DNA of 64,000 nt from Sphingomonas sp. LY54. GTDB taxonomy: Bacteria > Pseudomonadota > Alphaproteobacteria > Sphingomonadales > Sphingomonadaceae. This document shows, in pieces, positions 38,616 through 46,957 of the stretch. Both the position numbers and the translations under genes were made by a program. The first letter of the stretch is position 1. Each line of letters starts with the position of its first letter. The notes beneath the pieces were generated by a model, which saw only the letters and a program-made list of their open reading frames with translations, did no database searches and was not told the DNA's origin. Location: NCBI RefSeq assembly GCF_035594035.1, contig NZ_CP141588.1, positions 2,510,501 to 2,574,500 of the forward strand, written 5' to 3'.

Positions 38616-40451
38616 CTAGCGGTAGAAGCGGACGTTGCCGAGCTCGAGCGTGGCGTGGCCGCCGGGCTCGCCCTCCAGCCGGAAGATCAGAGCACGCAGC
38701 CGTGCCGGATCGAGCGTCCCTGCGCCTGAACTCTTCAGCGCGCTGAACGGGATGACGATCTCGCGCATGGCCTCGCCGGCGCTGAAGCTGGTGCGGAACG
38801 TCTCGCGGGACGAGATGCCGTAGCTTTCGAGCAGCAAGGCGTAGCGCCCGGTGCCGCGCGCCTCGAACGCGATGCCGGTGAAGCCGCGCGCGTCGGCAAG
38901 CTGGATCGCGCCGGGCGTCAGCGGCAGCACGAGATTGGCAAAGGGCTCCGGCGCCGCGCCCATGCGCGCGTAGAGGAACAGGCGGTTCTGATCGGCCGCC
39001 CCGCGGACATGGTGCAGATGGCTGTGATCGATGCCGGCTTCGTTGGTCTCGACCGGCAGCGTGTCGAGGTCGGTGCGGCCGTCGCTGCGCGCGCCGGTAT
39101 CGATCGGTCCCGTCATCCGGTGTGTCGGCAGCGGCGAAAGCGTGTCGGAATCGAGATGACGGCGGAGCGCCGGCAAGGCGACCTCGCGCCCGGCGACGAA
39201 GACGCGGCGGACGGCGTAAAGGTCCTCGATCCGCTCGTCGGGGCGGCCGTGGACGAGGACGAGGTCCGCGCGCTGCCCGGGCGCGATGCGGCCATGATCC
39301 TCGCTTTTCCGGAGAATGCCGGCGCTGACGCTGGTCGCCGCGGCGAGCGCCTCGGCCGGCGTGAAGCCGTTCTGCGTGAGCACGCGGACCTCGCGCACCG
39401 CCGACGAGCCCTGATAGACGCCGCCGATGCCGGCGTCGGTGCCGACGCCGACGCGGACGCCGCCCGCCTTCAGCCGCCGGAGATTCTCTTGGAGGATCGT
39501 CCAGCGCCGCGCCTCATAGGCCGGGATCGGCTCGGGCGCCGCGGCCTTCTGCTCTTCCTCGCGGGCGCGTTCGGGCGCGCGGAGCATGGCCCATTCGGCC
39601 GGATCGAAAGCGCGGTCCTGCTGCGGCTCGTAGACCACCATCGTCGGCACATAAGCCGTGCCGTTCGCGCGCATGGAGGCGATGAGTTCGTCGTCGACCA
39701 GCGCATCGCCGATGCCATGGCCGAGCGCATCGACGCCCGCGGCCGCGGCGACCTTGGCGCCTTCGAGCGTGACGGTATGGGTAATGACGGGAATCCCGGC
39801 CTGGTGCGCGCGCTCGACGATGGTCTTCAAGGTCGGCAGGTTCATGCTGTCGAGGTCGGGCGAGCGGCCGTAGCGCCAGCCGTCGGTGAACACCTTGATG
39901 ACGTTGGGCCGATAGGCGAGGGCGCGCTCCATCGCGATCTCGGCGGCGCGCGTCGTCGTCGCCTGCAGCGTGAAGGCGTCGCCCCAGCCATATTCGGTGC
40001 CGTGGCCCTGGGGCACGCCGATGCGGATGGCGAGCATCAGGTTCGGCGCGGCGATGGCGCCCGGTCCGGTCATGGCGCGCATCGGCGCCAGCATCTCGCC
40101 CGACACGGAGAAATCGTTGACCGTGGTGACGCCGTGGACGAGGTGCCCGCCATAGGCCTTGGGAAGGTCTTCCGGCGCCGAGAAGCCCGGGGCGCGAAGA
40201 TGCGTGTGCAGATCGTGCAGGCCCGGGATGAGGGTCATGCCGCGGGCGTTCACCACGCGTGCGCCGCGGGGAGTGCGGAGGCCCTTTCCGACCCCGACTA
40301 TCCGGTCGCCCTGGACCAGCACGTCGGCCGTGGCGGCGGGCGCGCCGGTCCCGTCGAACACGCGCGCACCGCGGATCAGCGTGCCGCCATCGGGAGCGGC
40401 GCCGATGCAGCAGATAGCGAGCAGCGCGCAGGCCAGCTTCGACCAGGTCAT
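38616..40451 (-). CDS. Secreted amidohydrolase with C-terminal CIA30-like domain
   Basis: A 611-residue protein with a signal peptide (MTWSKLACALLAICCIGAAP). The amidohydrolase domain (about 22-430) has metal-binding HTH in IPGLHDLHTHLRAPG, NVIKVFTDGW with the bridging Lys, VITHTVTLEG, DALGHGI and the Asp in VGVGTDAGIGG. After about residue 460 it carries a domain resembling CIA30/galactose-binding folds (FTGIAFEARGTGRYALLLES, REIVIPFSALKSSG, LRALIFRLEGEPGGHATLEL). ATG 40451 is chosen; the frame runs open to 41726 inside the upstream peptidase gene. It overlaps that gene by 4 bp, so the two make one operon, probably for degrading an extracellular peptide or cyclic amide. Substrate unknown. 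Confidence 0.87.
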   Translation of the reverse strand: MTWSKLACALLAICCIGAAPDGGTLIRGARVFDGTGAPAATADVLVQGDRIVGVGKGLRTPRGARVVNARGMTLIPGLHDLHTHLRAPGFSAPEDLPKAYGGHLVHGVTTVNDFSVSGEMLAPMRAMTGPGAIAAPNLMLAIRIGVPQGHGTEYGWGDAFTLQATTTRAAEIAMERALAYRPNVIKVFTDGWRYGRSPDLDSMNLPTLKTIVERAHQAGIPVITHTVTLEGAKVAAAAGVDALGHGIGDALVDDELIASMRANGTAYVPTMVVYEPQQDRAFDPAEWAMLRAPERAREEEQKAAAPEPIPAYEARRWTILQENLRRLKAGGVRVGVGTDAGIGGVYQGSSAVREVRVLTQNGFTPAEALAAATSVSAGILRKSEDHGRIAPGQRADLVLVHGRPDERIEDLYAVRRVFVAGREVALPALRRHLDSDTLSPLPTHRMTGPIDTGARSDGRTDLDTLPVETNEAGIDHSHLHHVRGAADQNRLFLYARMGAAPEPFANLVLPLTPGAIQLADARGFTGIAFEARGTGRYALLLESYGISSRETFRTSFSAGEAMREIVIPFSALKSSGAGTLDPARLRALIFRLEGEPGGHATLELGNVRFYR

Positions 40452-42502
40452 CGCAGGGGCTCCTTGCGCATCAGGGTGAGATCGAGAAAGTCCTCGGTCG
40501 CGCGCAGCGCGCGCAGCCAGCTGTCGTGGCGGAAGAAGCTGTGCCGCTCGTTGGGGAAGACGAGTTCGCGATAGGGGATGTTGCGGGCGGCGAGCTCGCG
40601 GGCGAGGAGCAAGGACTGCGCGAAGGGCACATTGCGGTCGTCGTCGCCGTGGATGAGCAGGACGGGCGAGCGCCAGGTCTCGATCGCGCCGAGCGGCGAG
40701 GACTCCCACTGCAGCTGGCGGGCTTTCGCTTGCGCGTCGGGCGAAAGCGTGTTGGGCAAGGCGCGCAGCAGGCTGTGGACGCCGTGGAGATCGACTCCGG
40801 ACGCGAACAGATCGCTGTCGCGGGCGAGGCCGAGCGCGGTGAGATAGCCGCCCCAGCTGCCGCCCCAGAGGCCGATGCGGGAAGGGTCGACGTCGCCCTG
40901 AGCGGCCAGCCAGCGGCCGGCGGCGAGGATGTCGCGATATTCCGACGCGCCCTCGCGGCCCGTTTCCGGCGCTTCGCGGAAGGCCTGGCCGTAGCCGGTG
41001 CCGCCGCGATAGTTCACCGCCAGCACATGATAGCCGAGCGAAGCCAGATGCTGGTTCATCGCATAGGTCTTCGAATAATAGCTCGACGGGTGGAAGCCGA
41101 GCAGCATCTGTCGGCGCGGGCCGCCGTGGATGAAGAGCAGGGCCGGGCGCTTGCCCTTGCCGCGGGCGCGGAAGAGCTGGCCGTGAATCTCGACGCCGTC
41201 CGCGGCGCGGAAGGTCACTGCTTGCGGAGCGACGAAGCCGGCTGCCGTCGGGACCTGCGCGAGCGGTTCGGTGCGATCGCCGAGCAGAACGGGGTGGGCC
41301 GGCGTCGAGACGCCCGTCGCGATCGCCGCCACTTCGCCGCCGGCAAGGGCGGGGAAGAAGTGCATCGCCTCGCCACTGCCGAGCCGCACCGGCGCACCGC
41401 CCCGCAGCGGCCGGCGCCAGACGCGGCGGCGGTCGATATGGTCGGCATTGGCGGCGTAGAGCAGCGTGTCGCGCGCGTCGTCGATGAGGAAGGTCTCGAC
41501 CTCGAAGCTGCCGCCAGTGAGGGCGCGGGGCTGGCCGCCTTTGGCCGCGTCGAGCGCATAGACGTGGAGCCAGTCGGTGCGCGCCCATGGGAACAGGATC
41601 TGGCCGTCCCGGCTCCAGAAAAGGTTGCGGCTGCGCGTCCCTGCATAGCGGCCACCCTGGCCTACGGGCGGGGTCCAGAGGATGCGTGCGGCGCCAGTGG
41701 CGAGGTCGACGACGCGGATCGACCAATAGGGACCGCCGCTGCCCGGAGCAGCCGCGGCGGGGGCCGAAAGGTAGCGGATGAAGGCCACCTGGCGGCCGTC
41801 CGGCGAGAAGACCGGGTCGACCGAATGGCCGAAGCCCGGATCGAGATAGGTCAGCCGCTGGCCGTCCGCGCCGAGCGTGGCGACATAGCTGTGCTCGCCG
41901 CGATCCTCGGAGAAGAGCAACAAAGTGCCGTCCGGCGACCAGGAAAGCCGCTCGATCTGGCCGTCGACTTTGGCGATGCGCCGGGCCTTGGCCGCGCGCG
42001 ACCAGAGCCAGAGCTCGCCCCGCCGGGTGAAGGCGAGCTGCCGGCCATCGGGCGAAAAGACCGGGGAATGGCCCTGGCCCAATGGGATCGGAGCGCCGCC
42101 TTCCGCTGCGAGAACGAAGACCTGCTGGGCCGGCGTCAGCGGCGCGGTTCCGGTGTTGGGCAGGTCCTGCTGCTCAGGAAACTCCGCGTCGCCGCCGCGC
42201 ACGTAGGCGAGACTGGCGCCATCGTTGCTGACGACGAGACCGGACAGCTGCTGCCCGTCATCGTCGGTGAAGGCGGTCAGCTTCCGTGCGGGCTGGCCGC
42301 GCGTCGCGACCCAGATGTTGCGCACGCCGGCTTCATTTTCGATCCAGGCGAAGCGGGGAACGTCGCGCGCGCCGGCGAGGTCGCTCGCCACGGGCAGAGC
42401 GAGCGCTTCGGCCAGTCGGTCGCGCGGCTGCGCGAATGCGGGTTGCGTGAGCGACAGGCCGATGAGGGCGAGCCAGAAGCGGACAAACGTACGAACTGCC
42501 AT
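40448..42502 (-). CDS. Prolyl oligopeptidase family (S9) peptidase, secreted
   Basis: A 684-residue serine peptidase with signal peptide (FVRFWLALIGLSLTQPAFAQ). An N-terminal beta-propeller of WD40-like Tol/B repeats (SPVFSPDGRQLAFTRRGELW, LSWSPDGTLLLFSED, DPVFSPDGRQVAFIRY) gates an alpha/beta hydrolase domain (from about 440). The catalytic triad is Ser in LWGGSWGGYLTAL, Asp in LIHGDDDRNVPF and His in NERHSFFRH. ATG 42502 directly precedes the signal peptide; the 12-residue extension to 42538 is less likely. It is the first gene of a two-gene operon with the amidohydrolase. Confidence 0.92.
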   Translation of the reverse strand: MAVRTFVRFWLALIGLSLTQPAFAQPRDRLAEALALPVASDLAGARDVPRFAWIENEAGVRNIWVATRGQPARKLTAFTDDDGQQLSGLVVSNDGASLAYVRGGDAEFPEQQDLPNTGTAPLTPAQQVFVLAAEGGAPIPLGQGHSPVFSPDGRQLAFTRRGELWLWSRAAKARRIAKVDGQIERLSWSPDGTLLLFSEDRGEHSYVATLGADGQRLTYLDPGFGHSVDPVFSPDGRQVAFIRYLSAPAAAAPGSGGPYWSIRVVDLATGAARILWTPPVGQGGRYAGTRSRNLFWSRDGQILFPWARTDWLHVYALDAAKGGQPRALTGGSFEVETFLIDDARDTLLYAANADHIDRRRVWRRPLRGGAPVRLGSGEAMHFFPALAGGEVAAIATGVSTPAHPVLLGDRTEPLAQVPTAAGFVAPQAVTFRAADGVEIHGQLFRARGKGKRPALLFIHGGPRRQMLLGFHPSSYYSKTYAMNQHLASLGYHVLAVNYRGGTGYGQAFREAPETGREGASEYRDILAAGRWLAAQGDVDPSRIGLWGGSWGGYLTALGLARDSDLFASGVDLHGVHSLLRALPNTLSPDAQAKARQLQWESSPLGAIETWRSPVLLIHGDDDRNVPFAQSLLLARELAARNIPYRELVFPNERHSFFRHDSWLRALRATEDFLDLTLMRKEPLR

Positions 42503-42637
42503 GGCGCGGATTGAAGCGGCTGCGCAGGTGGGGCGCAAGCACGGACGGCCGGGAATGCGTCTGCGTTATGGCGCCGCCAACGCTCTGAATGAGTGATGCC
42601 GGCTTGTTCCGCCGGCGATCTGGCTTAGGCTCGCTCC

Positions 42638-44113
42638 ATGTCAGCAGCCCGCCTTCCCACGCTCCTCGCCGCCTCGCTCGCCTTGGCCATCGGCACGGCA
42701 TCGCCGGCCTTCACCCAACCGCAGCCGCCGCTCCAGCAGCGCGTCGCGGCGACCCTGGCCGAAGCCGGGCCCGGCACGCGCTTCGGGCTGGTCGTGACGA
42801 ATATGGACGGAAGCGACCTGGTCGCGATCAATCCCGACAGCCGCTTCATCCCGGCTTCCAACACCAAGATGCTGACCACCGCCGCGGTCTTCGCGAACAT
42901 GACGGCGCTCGATCAGCCGGACACGGCCGGCGGCGCGGCGGTGCGGCTCGAACGCGGCAAGGGCAAGACGCCCGACGTGATCCTGTCGGGCGGGGGCGAT
43001 GCGCGGCTGTCGAGCGCGCCCGATTGCGTCGCGAACTGCCTCGCGGCCCTGGCCGATGCGGTCGCGGCGCAGACGCGCCGGGTCGGCAATGTCATCGGCG
43101 ACGACAGCCTGCTGCCCGACCAGCGCTGGAGTCCGGGCATGAGCTGGAACAACATCCAGTCGCGCTACGGCACCGCGATTTCGGCACTGACGCTCGACGA
43201 TAACGAGCTGGCGATCCGGGTCCTGCCGGGCAAGGCGGGCGAGCGGCCGACGCTCGACATGCTGCCTTATTATATGGTCGAGAATCTCGCCACGACGGCC
43301 GTCGACGGAAAGACCGAGCTCGAATTCCATCGCATGCCGAACAGCCGTCATGTGCGCCTGACCGGCACGATCGCCGCCGGCGCGGAGCCGGCAACTCTGC
43401 ACCTCGGCATCGACGATCCGGCTCATTTCGCCGCCTGGCGCTTCCGCCAACTGCTCGAGGCGCGCGGCGTCAAGGTGAAGGGCGACGTCGAGGCGCGTCA
43501 CCGGCCGCTGACGCGCGCTGACGATCCCGAATATCGCAAGGGCGCCCCGGTGTCCCGACCCGCCGAACCGGAAGCGCTGGCGCGGCTCACGCCGCCGCCG
43601 CTTGCGGAGGATTTGGTGCACGTCAACAAGGTCAGCCAGAATCTCCATTCCGAGCTGCTGATGCGTCGCCTCGGCCTCGTCGCCGGCTCCGGATCGATCG
43701 AGGACGGCGTGGCCGCGGTCGCCAAGATGATGGGGCAGGCGGGCGTTCCGCGGACGGCCTGGGATCTGTCGGATGGCTCGGGCATGTCGACCTATAACCG
43801 CGTTTCGCCCCGCGCCACGGCCAGTTTGCTGCGCTGGGCGGCGACGCAGCCGTGGGGCGCGGACTGGCACAAGACCTTCCCGATCGCCGGCGTGGACGGC
43901 ACGCTCGCCCGCCGCTTCCGCGGCACGCCGCTGGAGGGGAAGCTGGCCGCCAAGACCGGGACGCTCAACGCGACCAACGCGCTGTCGGGCTACATGACCG
44001 CGCGCAGCGGCAAGACCTTGATCTTCTCCTTCTACGCCAACGACGTCCCCGGAGACGCCGGCGCCACGGCCGTGATGGACAGGGCCCTCGCGCTGATCGC
44101 TGCGGAGAATTGA
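42638..44113 (+). CDS. dacB: D-alanyl-D-alanine carboxypeptidase/endopeptidase (PBP4 type)
   Basis: A 491-residue S13-family penicillin-binding protein that trims or cleaves murein cross-links in the periplasm. A signal peptide (LLAASLALAIGTASPAFTQ) precedes the catalytic motifs: SxxK in PASNTKMLTTAAVF (about Ser-Asn-Thr-Lys at 70), SxN in VNKVSQNLHSELLMR and KTG in LAAKTGTLNATNALSGY. The insertion domains II and III typical of PBP4 lie between the first two motifs. It is divergent from the S9 peptidase operon and convergent with the serine hydrolase. Confidence 0.94.
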   Translation: MSAARLPTLLAASLALAIGTASPAFTQPQPPLQQRVAATLAEAGPGTRFGLVVTNMDGSDLVAINPDSRFIPASNTKMLTTAAVFANMTALDQPDTAGGAAVRLERGKGKTPDVILSGGGDARLSSAPDCVANCLAALADAVAAQTRRVGNVIGDDSLLPDQRWSPGMSWNNIQSRYGTAISALTLDDNELAIRVLPGKAGERPTLDMLPYYMVENLATTAVDGKTELEFHRMPNSRHVRLTGTIAAGAEPATLHLGIDDPAHFAAWRFRQLLEARGVKVKGDVEARHRPLTRADDPEYRKGAPVSRPAEPEALARLTPPPLAEDLVHVNKVSQNLHSELLMRRLGLVAGSGSIEDGVAAVAKMMGQAGVPRTAWDLSDGSGMSTYNRVSPRATASLLRWAATQPWGADWHKTFPIAGVDGTLARRFRGTPLEGKLAAKTGTLNATNALSGYMTARSGKTLIFSFYANDVPGDAGATAVMDRALALIAAEN

Positions 44114-44136
44114 GCGGCGCTGGCTGAGCTCTCCGC

Positions 44137-44219
44137 CGTCATTGCGAGGAGCGAAGCGACGAAGCAATCCAGCGGTCCCGGAGGCCGGGCTGGATTGCTT
44201 CGCTCCGCTCGCAATGACG
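44137..44219. repeat. CGTCATTGCGAG-type inverted repeat, copy 1
   Basis: An 83-bp near-palindrome whose ends read CGTCATTGCGAG and its complement CTCGCAATGACG, with inner AAGCAATCCAG and CTGGATTGCTT arms. A second copy is at 56691-56770. It lies between convergent genes. This is a common dispersed repeat in alphaproteobacteria and probably acts as a transcript end. Confidence 0.8.
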
Positions 44220-44240
44220 AACCCGAGGTTAAGCCGCGTC

Positions 44241-45245
44241 TCAGGCGGCGATGACGGCATCGCCGGTGGCGCGGCGCAGGTCCATGATCGCGGTCTCGCC
44301 ATGGCGGGACGGGTGGACGCGGTTCGTGAGCAGGGTCCAGCCAAGGCCGCGCTCGAAATCCAGCCACAGGCCGGTTCCGGTGAAGCCGGTATGGCCGATC
44401 GTCTGGTTCGAGCAGGCGTCGCCGCCCGGCCAGCCGAGGAAGCGCCGCTCCCAGCCGCAGGTGCGGTGATCGTAGGCCGGCCTCCGGATCGCCTCCAGGA
44501 TGAAGGGCGAGGCGCCGCTGCCGTCCAGCAGTCCCTGCGCGTAATCGAGCACGCCGGCGACCGTGCCGAACAGCCCGGCATGGCCCGGCGCGCCGCCGAG
44601 CGCCCAGGCATTTTCGTCATGAACCTCGCCCTTCATGACGCGTCCCCGCCACGCGCAGGCTTCGGTGGCTACCGCAGGGCCGGGCGGCGGGCCGTAGGAA
44701 AGGCCGGGGCCGAGCGGCCACTCCCGCAGCGATTGCCCGGTGATCCGCTCGATCGCGATGCCGAGCAGAATGAAGTTGATGTCGGAGTAAACCGGCGGGC
44801 CGTGGCGCCACTCGCGCTGGAGCACGAAGGCGCGCAGGCGGCTTGGGTCGTCGCCATAGGTGTAGATCGGCTCGACCGCGGGAAGGAAGGTGCGGTGGGC
44901 GAGGCAGTCGCGGAAGGTCAGCTTGCGTTCGGCTGCGTTCGCGACATCATATTGGCGCAGGTCCGGGATCGCGTCCGTGAGCGGACGATCGAGGTCGATC
45001 CGGCCCTGCTCGGCCAGCGACAGGATCATGTGGGTGGTGGCGATCACCTTGGAGACGGAGGCGAGATCGAACCAGTGTTTCTCGGTCAACGGCTCCGCCT
45101 CCGGCACCAGGGCGGCCATCCCGGCAACGCGTATCGCCCGGCGCCCGTCGGCCGCGACGATGCCGAGCGTCGCGCCGGGAATGCGCCCGGATTCGACCGC
45201 CTCGCGGGCGGGGGCGAATGCCTGTTCGATCATCTCAGGCATCAT
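44241..45245 (-). CDS. Beta-lactamase-fold serine hydrolase
   Basis: A 334-residue class C beta-lactamase/transpeptidase-like enzyme without signal peptide. Motifs: SxxK in FDLASVSKVIATTHMIL, the Tyr-x-Asn equivalent as YSD in PPVYSDINFILLGIAIERI and HTG in IGHTGFTGTGLWLD. Family members include esterases and D-amino peptidases; a role in trimming recycled muropeptides is suggested only by the AmpG-like permease encoded just upstream, whose stop overlaps its start. ATG codons at 45245, 45242 and 45233 are possible. Confidence 0.85.
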   Translation of the reverse strand: MMPEMIEQAFAPAREAVESGRIPGATLGIVAADGRRAIRVAGMAALVPEAEPLTEKHWFDLASVSKVIATTHMILSLAEQGRIDLDRPLTDAIPDLRQYDVANAAERKLTFRDCLAHRTFLPAVEPIYTYGDDPSRLRAFVLQREWRHGPPVYSDINFILLGIAIERITGQSLREWPLGPGLSYGPPPGPAVATEACAWRGRVMKGEVHDENAWALGGAPGHAGLFGTVAGVLDYAQGLLDGSGASPFILEAIRRPAYDHRTCGWERRFLGWPGGDACSNQTIGHTGFTGTGLWLDFERGLGWTLLTNRVHPSRHGETAIMDLRRATGDAVIAA

Positions 45246-46761
45246 CCGCAGCGCGCGGTCGGGCGCGGACGATGAGCGGCAGGAACAGCAAGGCCGCCAG
45301 GCTCAGCACGCCCGACAGCGCGAAGAAGAGATCGAAGCCGCGATAGCCGGCGCTGTCGAACGCCTCGACGATCCCGCCGCCCGCGCCCGACAGCAGCCGC
45401 GGCAGCAGGAAGGCGAAGCCCGACAGGAAGGCATATTGCGCGCCCGGATAGCGCGGGTTCACCAGCATCGAGAGATAGACCACGAAGACCGCCCCGGCCA
45501 TGCCGTTGCCGAACTGGTCGGCCGCGGTGGCGACATAGAGCGCCAGTCCGTCGACCGGCTGGTGGGCGAGCCAGACGAAGCCGAAATTGCCGAGAGCGGC
45601 GAAGCACGCGCCGACGGCGAGCGCCCATCCGGCCGGCCAGCGCGCCGCCATCCAGCCGCCGAGGCCGACGCCGACGATGCTGGCGACCAGCGCCACGTAG
45701 GAATCGGCGAGGCCAATCTCGGTGAAGGAATAACCGAGATTGCGGATCATCGGCTTGGACAGGTTGAGGGCGAGCACGTCGCCCATCCGATAGATCGAAA
45801 CGAACGCCATCAGCGCCAGCGCCATGAAGCCGTAGCGCCAGAAGAAATCGACATAGGGGCCGATCGCGACCGATCGCCGCGCCGGCGCGCCCGGCGGGAG
45901 CTTGCGGATCCGGGGCAGGGCGGCCGCCATCAGCAGGAACGGCAACATGCAGATCACCAGCACGAACGGCGTGACATTGGTCTCGCCGCTGATGCCGATG
46001 CCGGCGGCGGCACCGAGCAGGAGCCAGCCCAACGCGGCGACGATCGCGGTCGCCCCGCCCAGGATGACGACGCTCGCGCCGAGGCCGGTGACAAGCGCGC
46101 GGACGCGGCTGCCGCCATGGCCGGGGTCGGGCCGCATCGCGACCAGCAAAGGGAAGGGGAGGAAAGCGACGGTGGCGATGGCCAGATAGGCGCCGGCCCA
46201 GCCCCAGCCCGGCAAATCGGCGAGCAGCAAGGCGCCGCTCCCGGCCGCGACCATGGCGGTGCGATAGCCCCAGAGATTGGCGGCGGCGATCGGGCCCTGC
46301 TCGGCCTGGGTCGGCGCCAGCTCGATGCGCCAGGCGTCAGCGGCGACCTCCAGCGTCGTCGTCCAGAAGGCGAGCAATACGGCGAAGAGGGCCGTGATGC
46401 CGAGATTCTGGTCGGAGGCCGTCAGCCCCATCGTCGCCATCGAGACGAAGATGCCGAGCTGGGCGAGCATGATCCAGCCGCGCCGCTTGCCCCAGAAGCG
46501 GCCGAAGCCCGGCACCTCGAAGCGGTCGAGCAGAGGCGCCCACAGGAACTTGAACGTCGGCAGCAACTGCACCCAGGCGAAGAAGCCGATGACGACCAGC
46601 CCGACCTCATGCGCCTGCAGCCTGAGCGACAGCACGGTCGAGAACATGTAGAAGGGCAGGCCCGCGGAGAAGCCGAGCAGCACGTAGAGCGCCTGCCGGC
46701 CGAAGCCCGGCGGCACGACCTGGCCCGCCAGGGCGATGCTGCTTTCAGCCTGCGACGCCAT
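45235..46761 (-). CDS. AmpG-like muropeptide permease (major facilitator superfamily)
   Basis: A 508-residue membrane protein with 12 or more helices. The opening ALYVLLGFSAGLPFYMFSTVL and the segment LPTFKFLWAPLLDRFEVPGFG, then GKRRGWIMLAQ, follow the AmpG pattern (AmpG imports N-acetylglucosamine-anhydromuropeptides for recycling). FGNGMAGAVFVVYLSMLVNP also matches. The serine hydrolase gene follows with an 11-bp overlap. It is divergent from the TonB receptor gene across 196 bp. AmpG-like proteins of sphingomonads can be distant from true AmpG, so substrate is tentative. Confidence 0.85.
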   Translation of the reverse strand: MASQAESSIALAGQVVPPGFGRQALYVLLGFSAGLPFYMFSTVLSLRLQAHEVGLVVIGFFAWVQLLPTFKFLWAPLLDRFEVPGFGRFWGKRRGWIMLAQLGIFVSMATMGLTASDQNLGITALFAVLLAFWTTTLEVAADAWRIELAPTQAEQGPIAAANLWGYRTAMVAAGSGALLLADLPGWGWAGAYLAIATVAFLPFPLLVAMRPDPGHGGSRVRALVTGLGASVVILGGATAIVAALGWLLLGAAAGIGISGETNVTPFVLVICMLPFLLMAAALPRIRKLPPGAPARRSVAIGPYVDFFWRYGFMALALMAFVSIYRMGDVLALNLSKPMIRNLGYSFTEIGLADSYVALVASIVGVGLGGWMAARWPAGWALAVGACFAALGNFGFVWLAHQPVDGLALYVATAADQFGNGMAGAVFVVYLSMLVNPRYPGAQYAFLSGFAFLLPRLLSGAGGGIVEAFDSAGYRGFDLFFALSGVLSLAALLFLPLIVRARPRAADDA

Positions 46762-46957
46762 TCATTTCCCCCTCCGGCGGGTGTCACCCCCGCTCTTGTC
46801 GCTTGGATAGCACGCGATTGGCCCCGGGACACAATGACGAGAGGTTATGGATCGGCCAACAGAAACTATGGCGGGACATTTCATTCTTGTTACTTAATGC
46901 CGGCTTCGGCCGGCGATACGCCGCGCGGACCATAAAAATAATTCTGGGGGTGAGCAG

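Noticed and set aside
38616..41726. 1036-residue reading of the amidohydrolase
   Set aside because: Residues before the ATG at 40451 are a shadow of the S9 peptidase gene; the signal peptide starts at 40451.
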